From assembly GCA_030407085.1 (NCBI GenBank), contig CM059587.1:35623001-35687000 (forward strand): a stretch of 64,000 nucleotides of DNA, written 5' to 3'. This DNA is from Trichopria drosophilae. Its lineage: Eukaryota > Arthropoda > Insecta > Hymenoptera > Diapriidae. Numbering within the stretch: the first letter of the stretch is position 1; every line of letters begins with the position of its first letter. The notes under the pieces are model-generated. The model did no database searches, had not been told where the DNA came from, and saw nothing but the letters and a program-made list of their open reading frames with translations. This document shows positions 13,601 through 23,079 of this stretch, piece after piece. The position numbers and the translations under genes were made by a program.

Positions 13601-16600
13601 TTATTAATTATAAGATTATCATCGAGAAACTATCGGGAAAAGCTTATATTTACTATACTGTGAGCCAACAGAGTAAACATTATTTAAAAAGAACTTAACT
13701 ACAATAATTTAAAAAAATTTTCGAATTTCTAATTTACTATTTTATGTTCACCATTAGTGATTTCGAGAACTAATATCTTATTCCGGATAAGTAAACCCAA
13801 CCACTTGATTCGTACAGTTTTCAATGAAATTTTGTACTTATTTGAATGTTTGCCCGCCATCTTAGATCTACCATATACAGTTCACAGAATCTGAGCTCAG
13901 ATTTTTAATCAGCATCCCCAAAAATTTCCTGCATACAATTTTTTAGCGAAATTCCGAAATATTTCAATTTTTGCTTATATCTTCGACCACCCATGTGTAA
14001 TTTTTAAAATTTGCCTTCAGATTCATAATTGGACATCAGTATTGGTTCAATATAATTAACCGCGATAGAAATGTTTCTGTAAAAATAACGAATGTTTAAT
14101 ATTTACTTACGCTAAAATATTAAATAAATATTATCTTAATTGTAAACCCCAGTTTGATTTTTTTAAAATCGTGAGAAAATGTGATATTACGCTTTCAAAA
14201 ACTCGACAAATCAAGCGCTTCATACCACCGTACCGCAAACGGTTAATCAAAGATATACAAATATCCTGTAATAAACGTGGCTATTTTAATCGTTTCAGGA
14301 TTATTGTTTAACTAAAGGTTACCAAACGCATGAATGGACAATGGACGACGTATTCAAATGGTTCGACGATGTGCAGAGAGGAGAGGCTCAAGGACCGGAA
14401 ATAAGTTTCGATCAAAAATCTGTTGAGGTTGGAAAGATTTATTCCCCAAGGATTTATGACCAAATTATGGTGATTTCTGGAAAACATACTGGTGATATTG
14501 AACGAACGAACCACATCAAAGAAAGTGGTATTTATTTCTTGATGTTCGCATTCATACCTTTTTAATAAATTTGAATAATTACACTGTTTTATGGGAATAA
14601 TATTGTGATACTAAATACCAAATACATTCGTCATTATATCTAAAACGGGATCTGACAAATACGCAATAATTAAGGGTTCATATAAGTTTTGACTGTCCAT
14701 AATTTTGAGGCTGCTTAAAATCGCTTGTTCAGGCAGATCCAGGGCTTCAGCGAGCTTTTATTGAGTTTGGTTTCTTGTTAAAATAAAGTGTACCACTTAG
14801 CATCTCCAGTTTTCTCTCAGATATCAAAGGAATGTATTTTTTAAAATTAAACAAAACATCAGCATAATTGTTTTCTGTTAGCACAAATGATGACATTACA
14901 AGTTTTTGTCAAGCATCAATTTATATTCACTTCATTCCTTTGCTGAACTTTGTTGAACGTGTTTTTCCATTTCACCCATTAACGTTCAGGAGGCCCCAGA
15001 TGGATCCATTTTGGACACATGCGTTTTAATTCCCCCAAATCATTATATTTTTGTCAACTGGGTATTCTAATGATTGAAGTGAACACTGGAGTTAAAAATT
15101 GAAATTAAAAGTTCAAATTTCCAAACTTTTGATTCAATTTAGCGACCCATAAGTAAATATTTTTAAAAAATCCATTTGAACAAATCGACCTAATTGCTTA
15201 ATTTGTTCTTATGGCGTTAATAAAATAATACCTTATATTTAATTTGATATTTCGTATATCAGTGTAGTTATTGTTACATTTCAGACGATTTAAGAAAGGT
15301 TCGTTTGGGGGTCTCACGTATCGAGTCATTGTGTTTGGCATGTTTGAAAAACTTCAGCGAAAAAAAGTTACGAGATCATCCATTTTTTTGCGGATCTATC
15401 TGTAAAATTTGTATGGTAATTTAATTTCTTTACTTTAGCATTTAAGATATGTATACGTTTTTGATTTAATGAAACATACACTTAGCAAGAAATTAATCGT
15501 ATTTACTTGGAAATTGAATGAGCATTAAAAAATAAGTTAAATAAAAAACGTTTCTTATCGATTTTTCAGCAGATAACGAAATATAAAATTCGAATGATAA
15601 ATTTTTAGTCAGACCGATTAACTTTAATGTAAACAATTTTTAACAACTTATGTTTACCATACGTTTATGATGTACAAGCTTAGATCCTTTTCATTTCAGG
15701 ACGATTTTAAAGCCAAAGTTTTCGCATTTGGTAGTGACGGAAAATGTGTAAGTACAAATGTTTGTTGAAAATATAAAACATTACACTTTAACAGAGAGAA
15801 AAGTTGGTTATCGCTTTATTAAAAAAATAATAATATATACACACATTTGTTTATGTTAAAGTTCAATAGAAAAATAACAACAACATTACTGTTTGTTCTA
15901 GTTAAGTACACTTTTGTAGTTATATTACCGAGTATTAATTTTTATAACAAATAACATCATTAGGGCTTCTCTAGAGTATTCTGTAAGAAAATGTCCAACA
16001 CTTCTTTAAACGTTTATTGCATGACAAAATCAAAATAACAACTATAGTGAGCCACATTTCCCTGGTAAAAATGAAGCGTACTTTCAAGCGTCCGGTCAGA
16101 GAATTCCGTTAAGGGAATCGCACGCTTTAAATAAGTTTAAATCGAGCTTAGTTGAGAAGAGTTCTGACTCGTGAATATCCACCCTTTAATCGTTATCTAA
16201 GCGCCGAGTTAAGCGGCTTTTAAGAGTGCGTGAAGCCTTATTTTTACCTTTGTGCGCTTCATGAGAAAACCGAAATTACAGTTCATGAAACGTTCGGCAA
16301 GAAGGAGTGAAGCGATTTTTACAATCTTCTACAAGTTTCCTTACGAAACTTTATAATTTTCAATATTGAAAAATTATTTTTCTCCACACTATACTAGAAG
16401 AATATCAATTATCAACGAATATTTTTATTAGAATATTTACGTGTAACATGGTAAAATTGGTTCACTGTGGTAGGCGTCACGGGCAGTCTTTTTTCATGTT
16501 ATATTCCTGTTATGTATTATATAATAAGATTAAAATTAAAGTTTGGTCCCAGGTAACAGTCAATTTAGACAAGGACTGTTTTAAAAACGCTTAAACTAAA

Positions 16601-19600
16601 TAAAAGTATTAAATGTATTAAAGCTTCAATTAAAAGTTTTTTCATAAAGCGAACAAAAACTGAAAAAAGCTTTATTCATTCTCAAAAACTTTTACTATAT
16701 TTTTAATGAATTCCCAATTAAGATTTTTGAACTTCAGTTTATTTCGTAAGGCATAATAAATAATAAAACAATTTGTTTTCGTATATGACGTATACAAATT
16801 TTAAAAACTTTCCATTCACTTTCTGCAAAATATTTAACAAAAATCAGGAATTGTTTAGGTTTTTTTCACTTATCGTTATCTTTTTTGTCATTTCCCGCAT
16901 TAGAATACTTAAGATATTTATAAATATCGCGTCAAAAATCTTTGGCCTGGAAGACAGAAGTAGTGCAAAAGATTAAATTTGAAAATGGCGGCTCGAAAAT
17001 TCCGCCGAGAATCAGGTTGAAAGCGATTTGATTCGGGTCAGTCCACTGAGTACACGCGACTGTGATTTTGAAAAAACAAATTGAATTCAGCAGGCATTTT
17101 GAAATTTAATTTTTTGCACTAGTTTTATCTTCTATCCCAAGCATTTTTTATGCGATATTTATAAATATCTGAGGTATTTTAATGCGGAAAATGACAACAA
17201 AAATAATGAGAAGTGAAAATCCTATAAAGTTCCTAATTTTTTAGTTAAATAATAATGCTCATACTTTTTTATGTTGAAATTGCGGCATTTTTCGATGCAC
17301 CATTCGAAAGAGCAGAGCTTGGGCAATAAAAAAACGTTGATTCGAAATGTTTGTTTGCTGTGATTTCTTACAAAAACTACTGTCAAACTTTACGTTAAAA
17401 TTATGTAAATTTTGATCCTTAAAGGGTTAAATAATTTTATTTATTTCTATATTGTAATTCAACCCATAAAAAAATAAGAAATATATGTTTTATGACATTT
17501 TTTTTCATGTTTTATTTTCTCATATACCACTTTAGTGTCGCACACCAGTCTTTCAGAAGTTTGACATTCATTTTTAGTAGTAAAACACAGTAAAAAAATG
17601 TAAAATTGATGTTTTTTCGATGCTCTTTCGAATTGTGTATAAAAAAATGCCGCAAGTTTGAAGTACAAAAATTACGAACTTTTTTTTGTATATCGCACTT
17701 TTCTACATTCAAATGATATTGGATTGAAAATATAAGAGATTACTTCTGCTAAAAACTGCATACCTGAAAGAGACAGAAAATGTAAAAGAGACATTTTAGA
17801 TTGATCACTTTAATTTAGTAGAGTACACTACCGTAGAAAATTTTTCCTGTTAAGTGCGCAAAGTTCAATACCTATATACAACATTTAAAGTGGTAGTGCA
17901 AGGGCGGTGGAGAGGGGGGGGGGGCGAAGCCCCTCTGACCCAAAACACTATTTTTAATGTTTTTGTAATAAATAGACTAAATTTAGAAATATATATATAT
18001 ATATAATACATTATTTATTATAGTTATTACTGTTAATTGTTATTAATATTAATTGTTACAATGCAATTAATAATTTGAACAAATTTTAATGAATAGAAAT
18101 TATTATTCGAATTCGCATTTACGACATTTTCAATTACATTACTATTTTAGATAGAATTAACCTACGATTATTGTTTTCAGTACTGAAGAACAGCGATTGA
18201 AAAGTAAAACAAATGAAAGTTTTGACAGTTCTACTCTACATGTCTGTATACCTATATAGAATTACTTTACCGTACGCAAAACTTCTTTAACGCACGCAAA
18301 AATTCTTTACCGCACGCTAAATTATAAAATCAGTAAAGTGTGGGAAAGTGGCACTTTGCACACGCAAATACGTGCGCAAAATCGAACTTTGCGCACTATA
18401 ATAGGAAATATATCTAAGGATTCACTATACTGAACCAGTCTGCCAATTTGACTTTGAATTCGAATTGAGTTTAAAAAATAACAGAGAATACATAATGGTA
18501 CTCTTGTCAAAAAACAATTTTTCGATTTTTTTGTTAAATTGGAGCTATTTTAAAAAATACATGCAAGTACCTTTGTGTCCTTTAATCTGCGTTTTAAGCC
18601 ATTTTTTTTTATTTCTTCTACAAAATTTGGACCATTCTCATCCCTGACGAAAAAATGGGTTTGAAACGAAAAGAATTTCTTTCCGTCGCAATCCGGAATT
18701 TGTCGCCGATCGAATCCTAGTCGTTCCAAACGAATCCGAAAATTAAAAATGCAATCCGAGATTTACCTGCACAATTACTTAATCCGGGTAAATCCGATCG
18801 AATCTTATATAGATTTCGATCCATTGAAATCCGAGTTAATCCTACCTAATCCGAAGTTATTCGATGGATTTAAATCTTGCTGAATCCGAATTATTTCGAT
18901 CCATTCCGAAATTATTAAATTAATGCTAAATCCTGATGAATCCGACTTAATCCGAACTATTCTCAAATATTCAATTACTGCTAAAGCTGCTGAATCCAAC
19001 CCATTCCGAAATTATTTGATTCATTCGAATCCTGCTAAATCCAACTTAATTCTACCTATTCCGAAATTATTAAATTAATGCTAAACCTGCTGAAACCGAC
19101 TTAATCAGACCCATTCCGAAATTATTCGATTCATTTAAATCCTAATTAATTCGACATTATTCATTTCATTAAAATTCGAAATAGTTCTAGAGTAGTCATA
19201 GGATTCGTTCGGATTAAAATTGAAGAATGAAACGGATTGAAAAATCGGTTTGGAAAGACTAGGATTAAATCTCTATCCGATTCTTTCGCCAGGGATAAGT
19301 TTATTTTGGGAGTGAAATTCAGCACGAAAAATACATAAAAATAGTCTACTGTAGTGTCTTTACCGGAAGTTTTTTTTTTTTTCGTTAATTAATAGTTTTG
19401 AGTCGTTTTTTTTATTTTTTCTACAAAAATTTGCTCCAACTTGACAATTTCGACTTCTCATTCGGATTTCATTCTCTACCCTATCGCAATATCACAGTTT
19501 ACGAGCAGATTTTGTTTTTCTAAAAATTTGAGGCAATCTAACTCTGATTTTGGATTCAAACTCAATCCGACTTTGGATTCAAATTCAGTCGTCAAAAAAT

Positions 19601-22600
19601 AAATAGTAATACAATAGTGTAGTGGCTTGGCCGAAACACTTATTTTTTCTGCCTATGTAATTTAAAATGTAGATCGAGATACAACATTCAAAATAATAGG
19701 AACATATTTATGTCATACAATTGAAAAGTTTGTACTACATAGTCCCTTACGTTTTGGTGAGCTTGCGACTATATTTATAAATTATATATAGATTTTTTTT
19801 TAATATTGTCCATTAAAAAATAAACTATATGCATATTATATAAACAAGTAGTAATTACGACAATTATTAATACGCAAAATTATTATTTTTATTTTTTCTC
19901 TATTAATTTATATAAAAAATAAAGACTGCAGTAAAAATAAAACTTGTCAATGAATGGATTAAATGAAAATATTTCGTTTTAGTTCTTCTGCACAATGTGT
20001 GGCGGAGAGGAGGACATTGCTGTATGTGACAATATGGACTGCCCGAGGTAATTAAATATTGACAAATGTAAACAGTTACAAATAAAAGAGTTACCCTAAC
20101 ATTAAAAATGTTTGATTTTTAGGGTTTATTGTACAGCATGCATAAAGTACATAATATCCCCAACAAAGTACGAGGAAATATTAATGGAAAATCCTTGGTA
20201 CTGTTTTCTTTGCAAACAAGACGAGGGCTTAACAGCATGTAGTTTAGTTGGAATGCGAGCAGATTGGGAAAAGAATTTGGCTTCGCTGTATCACATTAAG
20301 TGCGATAAAAAAAATCCATCTTTGGTGGATTTTTCTGGTCCAAAAAGAAAAATGCGTGTTTTGTCACTTTTCGATGGTATTGGAACTGGTCAGTACTAAT
20401 CTTTCATTTTCGTGTTTTTACTATAAAATAACTATAATTTACATACAATTTATAAATATTTTACAACATTTTTTTACATATTTAACAATATATGGTGTTG
20501 TTTGTGCCTCGCAAAGGCAAAACTAAAATTTTACTACACAACAACATTACAATACAAGTATGTAGTCGAGTCAAATTAGCAGTCCTTTCAAAGGAATTTT
20601 GCGCAGTAAGGCGGATCGTTACCGGGTTTGTTGAATTCGATTCAGGAAGAAATTTCGAAAATTTGTTACAACCTTGCATCTTATACAAATGGGATATGCA
20701 TTTTGTGGGTACAAAAATGCATTTTTTGGAGCTGATTAAAAAAATTCACAACTTTAAAAATAATGAATAAATCAGGCCAAAATCGTTTACTCGGGGGTTT
20801 TGGAGGTCGCTGAACACGAATATGGCATTTAAAATATTCCCCGATGTACATGGGGACCAGGGTGGCCTACTAGCAACGTCGTCTACGGGATTTTTCGAGA
20901 AATTAAGAGGTAATTTAATTGAAAGTACCTATACGGGGTTTTGGAGGTCGCTGAACACGAATATGGCATTTAAAATATTCTCCTATGTACCTGGGTACCA
21001 GGGTGGCCTACTAGCAACGTCGTCTACGGGAATTCTCGAGAAATTAATAGGTAATTAAATAATTTAATTTTTATTGAATTTATAACTATAATAAATGTAA
21101 GTTAAATTTTTTTTTTAATATATAAGTATCTTGAATTGAATTTGAACTTTGAATTATAACAAATTTATGTTAAAAATTGATTTTTTTAAATATATAAGTA
21201 TCATACATTGAATTTGAAAAATAAAATTGTACAACTCGAAATAAAATTTTTTATATATATTTATATTTTATAAATGCATACAATACTAAAATTTGATATT
21301 TTTCAATGCTACAAATTTTTAAGCCTGAAATAAAAAATTTTAATAAATTCATGAATTAATTATCCGAAAATTCCCGTAGATGTTGTTGCTAGCTGGTCAC
21401 CCTGGTCCCCAGGTACGTCTTGGAATATTTTAAATACCATACTCGTGTTCAGCGACCTCAAAAACCCCCGAGTAAACGAGTTTGGCTTGATTTATTCATT
21501 ATTTTCAAAGTTGTAAATTTTTTGTAATCAGCTCCAAAAAATGCATTTTTGTATGCACAAGATGCATTTCCCACTTGTATAAGATGCAAAGTGGTAAGAA
21601 ATTTTCCAAATTCCTTCCTGAATCGAATGCAACACACCCAGTGACGATCTGTCTTACTGCTCAAAATTCCTTTGAAAACGCTTTTTTAGTACTAATTTGC
21701 CTCGTCTAATGGCACGTAATAGAATTAATGTATTTTGATTTTGAAATAAAAAAAACTTTGTCCGTTAAAGTGTAGATTCTGTTTTCACGAATTATATACA
21801 TGATCGTCTGTTGATAGGATTGGTAGTACTAAAAAAATTGGGTATTCAACTAGACAAATACTACGGTAGCGAAATCAATCCAGATTCAATAAAAGTGACT
21901 TTCTATAACCATGGGGAAGAGGTCATTCAGATGGGTGATGTACGTGATATAACTCCGAAAAGGTTAAAGGAAATTTGTCCCATTGATTTGTTGATCGGTG
22001 GTTCACCTTGCAACGATCTGAGTTTAGCCAATCCGAAAAGACGAGGATTGTGGGGTAAGTTATAATCTATCACTAATAAATCTTATTTACAACAAATCAA
22101 ACATCAGAAATATAAAAGAAAAGTTTTTTCTAGACCCAGAAGGAACCGGAGTTCTATTCTTCGAGTATTGTCGAATTAAAAAAGAAATCGAGAAATATAA
22201 TAAGAAACACCATCTATTTTGGTTTTACGAGAACGTTGCTTCGATGCCCGGTATCTTTAGAAACGGCATCTCAAAGTAAGTAACAGTCTTAATTATTTAA
22301 AAAACTTGTGCAATAATGTATATTTTCAATTTCTTTAGAGAATTCGGTCGATACCCACACTTAATAGATTCCGCTGATTTTTCGCCGCAAAGAAGACCGA
22401 GATTATACTGGACTAACATTCCTATTGGCGCATACGAAATGTCAACTGAGGTACTTCAAGATGTTTTAGCAGAAAAATGTGGTCGACAAGCTCTCGTCAA
22501 GAAGATAATGACAGTGACAACAAGAACCAATTCTCTTAATCAAGGTAAGTAAATTTTACGACTACTTTAGACCATTATTAGATCGTTGGATATATCGCAG

Positions 22601-22830
22601 GAAAGGAGAACCAGAAACCCGTGCTGATGAATGGAATCCCAGATTCGTTGTGGGTGACGGAACTGGAGACGATTTTTGGCTTTCGGAAGCATTACACCGA
22701 TGCAAATCTTTCCAACACCAGAAGAATCCAATTGATAGGCAAGGCGTGGAGTGTACAAACTGTAACTCACATCCTACGTCCTCTACGATACTTTTTCGAA
22801 ATGGCACAAAATGATACACCCACTGAGTAA
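1613..22830 (+). CDS. Dnmt3: DNMT3-type de novo DNA (cytosine-5) methyltransferase with two PWWP domains, 17 exons
   Basis: This nuclear enzyme family transfers methyl groups from S-adenosylmethionine to cytosine C5. Exons assembled here, all GT-AG with matching phases: 1613-2588, 4824-4912, 6687-6806, 7328-7415, 7523-7636, 8242-8385, 8456-8547, 13316-13462, 14299-14527, 15285-15415, 15700-15747, 19983-20047, 20123-20388, 21818-22054, 22134-22275, 22339-22544, 22601-22830. They sum to 3324 nt, or 1107 residues plus stop. Order: acidic Ser/Glu-rich N-terminus (1-260), basic patch AKRRVKK (265-271), PWWP1 (311-395), linker, PWWP2 (494-560), Cys-rich ADD (680-785), catalytic domain. Catalytic motifs: FDGIGTG 831-837 (motif I), GGSPCNDLS with catalytic Cys901 (IV), ENV 948-950 (VI), QRRPR 980-984 (VIII), GKAWSV 1078-1083 (X). 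All are intact, so activity is expected. It is longer than vertebrate DNMT3A (912 residues) because of the second PWWP and N-terminal repeats. The start is the least certain part; Met27 (1691) is an alternative. Exon 4 uses the donor at 7416 because only that keeps the frame open. Confidence 0.93.
1994..2305 (+). repeat. In-frame tandem duplication in the DNMT3 N-terminus (2 x 156 bp)
   Basis: Residues 128-179 and 180-231 of the methyltransferase align without a gap over 52 positions, with about 22 identities by eye. The shared skeleton is a (V)xxFSE..DF start, an (S)xxELLE core and an ENxSLE end. The nucleotide units are 1994-2149 and 2150-2305. The repeated segment is acidic, serine-rich and probably disordered. 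A weaker, partial third copy may precede it. No known domain is recognised. Confidence 0.7.
2998..3191. mobile_element. Short inverted-repeat element (MITE), CTACACAGAGA ends
   Basis: The left end CTACACAGAGAGAAA (from about 2999) is mirrored by the complement of TTTATCTCTGTGTAG ending near 3189. The interior is non-coding and about 190 bp. The ends resemble others in the window (about 3929, 13250, 15790), suggesting one family. No transposase is present, so it is non-autonomous. Confidence 0.65.
3929..4573. mobile_element. Inverted-repeat element (MITE), CACTGAGAGAAAT ends
   Basis: CACTGAGAGAAAT at 3931 is mirrored by ATTTCTCTCAGTG ending near 4572. The subterminal parts also pair loosely. 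The roughly 645-bp interior has an incidental 100-residue reading frame with no recognisable domain. Confidence 0.65.
4913..6686. other. DNMT3 intron 2
   Basis: About 1.8 kb between PWWP1 exons 2 and 3. No coding exon, repeat array or element with defined ends was recognised. Confidence 0.7.
6807..7327. other. DNMT3 intron 3
   Basis: A 521-bp AT-rich intron in which nothing else was recognised. Confidence 0.7.
7637..8241. other. DNMT3 intron 5 with mini inverted repeat and poly-G run
   Basis: A roughly 48-bp mini-palindrome at about 7670-7718 has TACCCTCGTAAAAA at one end and TTTTTACCAGGGTA at the other. Related CC(C/T)TGGTAAAAATGA ends occur near 16063 and 35518. A G-rich run lies at about 8100-8118, just before the exon encoding the start of PWWP2. 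Confidence 0.6.
10700..11110 (-). pseudogene. Decayed non-LTR retrotransposon ORF2 fragment
   Basis: Read on the minus strand, broken frames give VRVRNGSTYFRRDAKEVL and then APWITTDIKHLIKRRESLF followed by SKAKRISDDKAM. The PW....I..L...R..LF.KAK pattern is typical of the segment between endonuclease and reverse transcriptase in jockey/R1-like ORF2 proteins. Stops and frame breaks make it non-functional. It lies antisense inside the DNMT3 intron. Confidence 0.55.
11784..11912 (+). other. Degenerate hammerhead-ribozyme-like motif between inverted repeats
   Basis: At 11819-11846 the order CTGAAAA, a short GGCC-containing stem-like stretch, then GAAAC resembles the compact hammerhead motifs carried by Penelope-like elements. 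The CTGANGA core is altered to CTGAAAA, so cleavage is unlikely. An 18-nt inverted repeat (ATATATAATGTAATTTAT and its complement) flanks the motif at about 11785 and 11894. Confidence 0.35.
12600..12662. repeat. CT microsatellite
   Basis: CT dinucleotides run through about 12608-12658 with a few interruptions. A second shorter CT tract lies at 12900-12924. Confidence 0.9.
12720..13090 (-). pseudogene. 3' end of a non-LTR retrotransposon ORF2
   Basis: A 69-residue minus-strand frame (13086-12877) contains YRLCGRKAEDLEHVKSNCEY. It matches the C-terminal zinc-knuckle pattern (C..C....EH....C) of non-LTR ORF2 proteins, with the first Cys replaced by Tyr. It ends in an Arg/Glu-rich tail and then a TTGATTGATTGAAATC-type 3' sequence. 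No reverse transcriptase lies upstream, so this is a 5'-truncated copy. Confidence 0.6.
13463..14298. other. DNMT3 intron 8
   Basis: An 836-bp AT-rich intron in which no element with defined ends was recognised. Confidence 0.7.
14528..15284. other. DNMT3 intron 9
   Basis: A 757-bp intron. An isolated CCCATTAACGTTCAGGAGG at about 14976 resembles one end of the TTAA elements described elsewhere in the window. No matching second end was found. Confidence 0.6.
16063..16263. mobile_element. Short inverted-repeat element, CCCTGGTAAAAATGAAG end
   Basis: The left end CCCTGGTAAAAATGAAGCG is loosely mirrored by GTGAAGCCTTATTTTTACC near 16229-16253. The interior is less AT-rich than its surroundings. 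The same left end occurs near 35518, and its complement at about 7703, supporting a dispersed family. The exact right boundary is unclear. Confidence 0.4.
16840..17260. repeat. Foldback (long imperfect palindrome)
   Basis: Sequence around 16850-16975 (TTTCCCGCATTAGAATAC, then ATATTTATAAATATCGC, then GCACTAC-like) pairs imperfectly with 17100-17245. The centre is near 17035. A second pairing, between about 17278-17320 and 17615-17655, suggests the structure extends further right. It codes for nothing recognisable. Confidence 0.6.
18650..19310. repeat. AATCC-rich degenerate tandem array within inverted ends
   Basis: Phrases such as TGAATCCGACTTAATCCGA and CCATTCCGAAATTATT recur with a period of roughly 55-60 bp between about 18770 and 19150. 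The ends TCCCTGACGAAAAAATGGG (about 18641) and TTTCGCCAGGGATA (about 19285) are partly complementary. A related pattern occurs near 56130-56460. Confidence 0.6.
20389..21817. other. DNMT3 intron 13, mostly one foldback element
   Basis: This intron separates catalytic motif I from the rest of the methyltransferase domain. The foldback listed separately (about 20563-21706) fills most of its 1429 bp. Confidence 0.8.
20563..21706. mobile_element. Foldback element with internal tandem duplication
   Basis: The left arm (about 20563-20910) pairs with the right arm (about 21371-21706). Shared phrases include CAAAGGAATTTTG, GCATCTTATACAA, AAAAATGCATTTTTTGGAGC and the ACTCGGGGGTTTT / GAGGTCGCTGAACACG block. 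In the left half a roughly 125-bp block is present twice in direct orientation (about 20793-20912 and 20935-21053). Open frames over it are by-products of the repeats. Confidence 0.75.
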
Positions 22831-23079
22831 TTTTATAAAAATATTTAACTATTTTGTTTATTTTTAACGTAGAATCGATCGCAGTCGATTTTTGCTGAAT
22901 TTTATGTATATTTTATACATTTCTGAGCAGAAAGCTGTGTTTTATCGACATTACAGTTTCAATGTCCAAAAACTATTTCTCATGAAAATGAATAGTTCAG
23001 GTGTAGATCATACTGCATTTTAATTGTTTTTATTTACACTTTTTGCAAATTTTTGTGGTGTACTTCTCACTGTTAAAAT
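22831..23079. other. Convergent 3' ends of DNMT3 and NOL9
   Basis: A 249-bp gap between the two stop codons. On the minus strand AATAAA lies at 23034-23029, 46 nt past the NOL9 stop, and a second copy lies at 22862-22857. No plus-strand AATAAA was seen for DNMT3, so its polyadenylation site is undetermined and the 3' UTRs may overlap. Confidence 0.55.
23029..23034 (-). terminator. Candidate NOL9 polyadenylation signal
   Basis: This is the hexamer AATAAA on the minus strand, 46 nt downstream of the NOL9 stop codon. It was placed by sequence only. Confidence 0.45.

Larger units (their letters stand above)
15748..19982. other. DNMT3 intron 11, repeat-rich
   Basis: A 4.2-kb intron inside the ADD-coding region. 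It contains an inverted-repeat element at about 16063-16263, a foldback near 16840-17260, a poly-G run near 17917 and an AATCC-based array at 18650-19310. The remainder, including 19311-19982, has no recognised feature. Confidence 0.65.
15287..20243 (+). other. DNMT3 ADD (ATRX-DNMT3-DNMT3L) zinc-finger domain
   Basis: This is spread over exons 10-13. A GATA-like part carries Cys683, Cys686, Cys702, Cys706, Cys709 and Cys726. It is followed by a PHD-like part with Cys729, Cys732, Cys741, Cys746, Cys751, Cys754, Cys775 and Cys778. In the family this module binds the unmodified histone H3 tail and holds the catalytic domain in check until it does. Exon 11 is a 48-nt micro-exon (15700-15747) encoding 16 residues. 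Confidence 0.88.
20349..22830 (+). other. DNMT3 catalytic domain
   Basis: Residues about 824-1107 cover cytosine-C5 methyltransferase motifs I, IV, VI, VIII, IX and X, encoded by the end of exon 13 and exons 14-17. The stretch from MNG through FGFRKHYTD to GKAWSV follows DNMT3A closely, including the short target-recognition region typical of DNMT3 as opposed to DNMT1. The chain ends 25 residues after the start of motif X. Confidence 0.92.
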
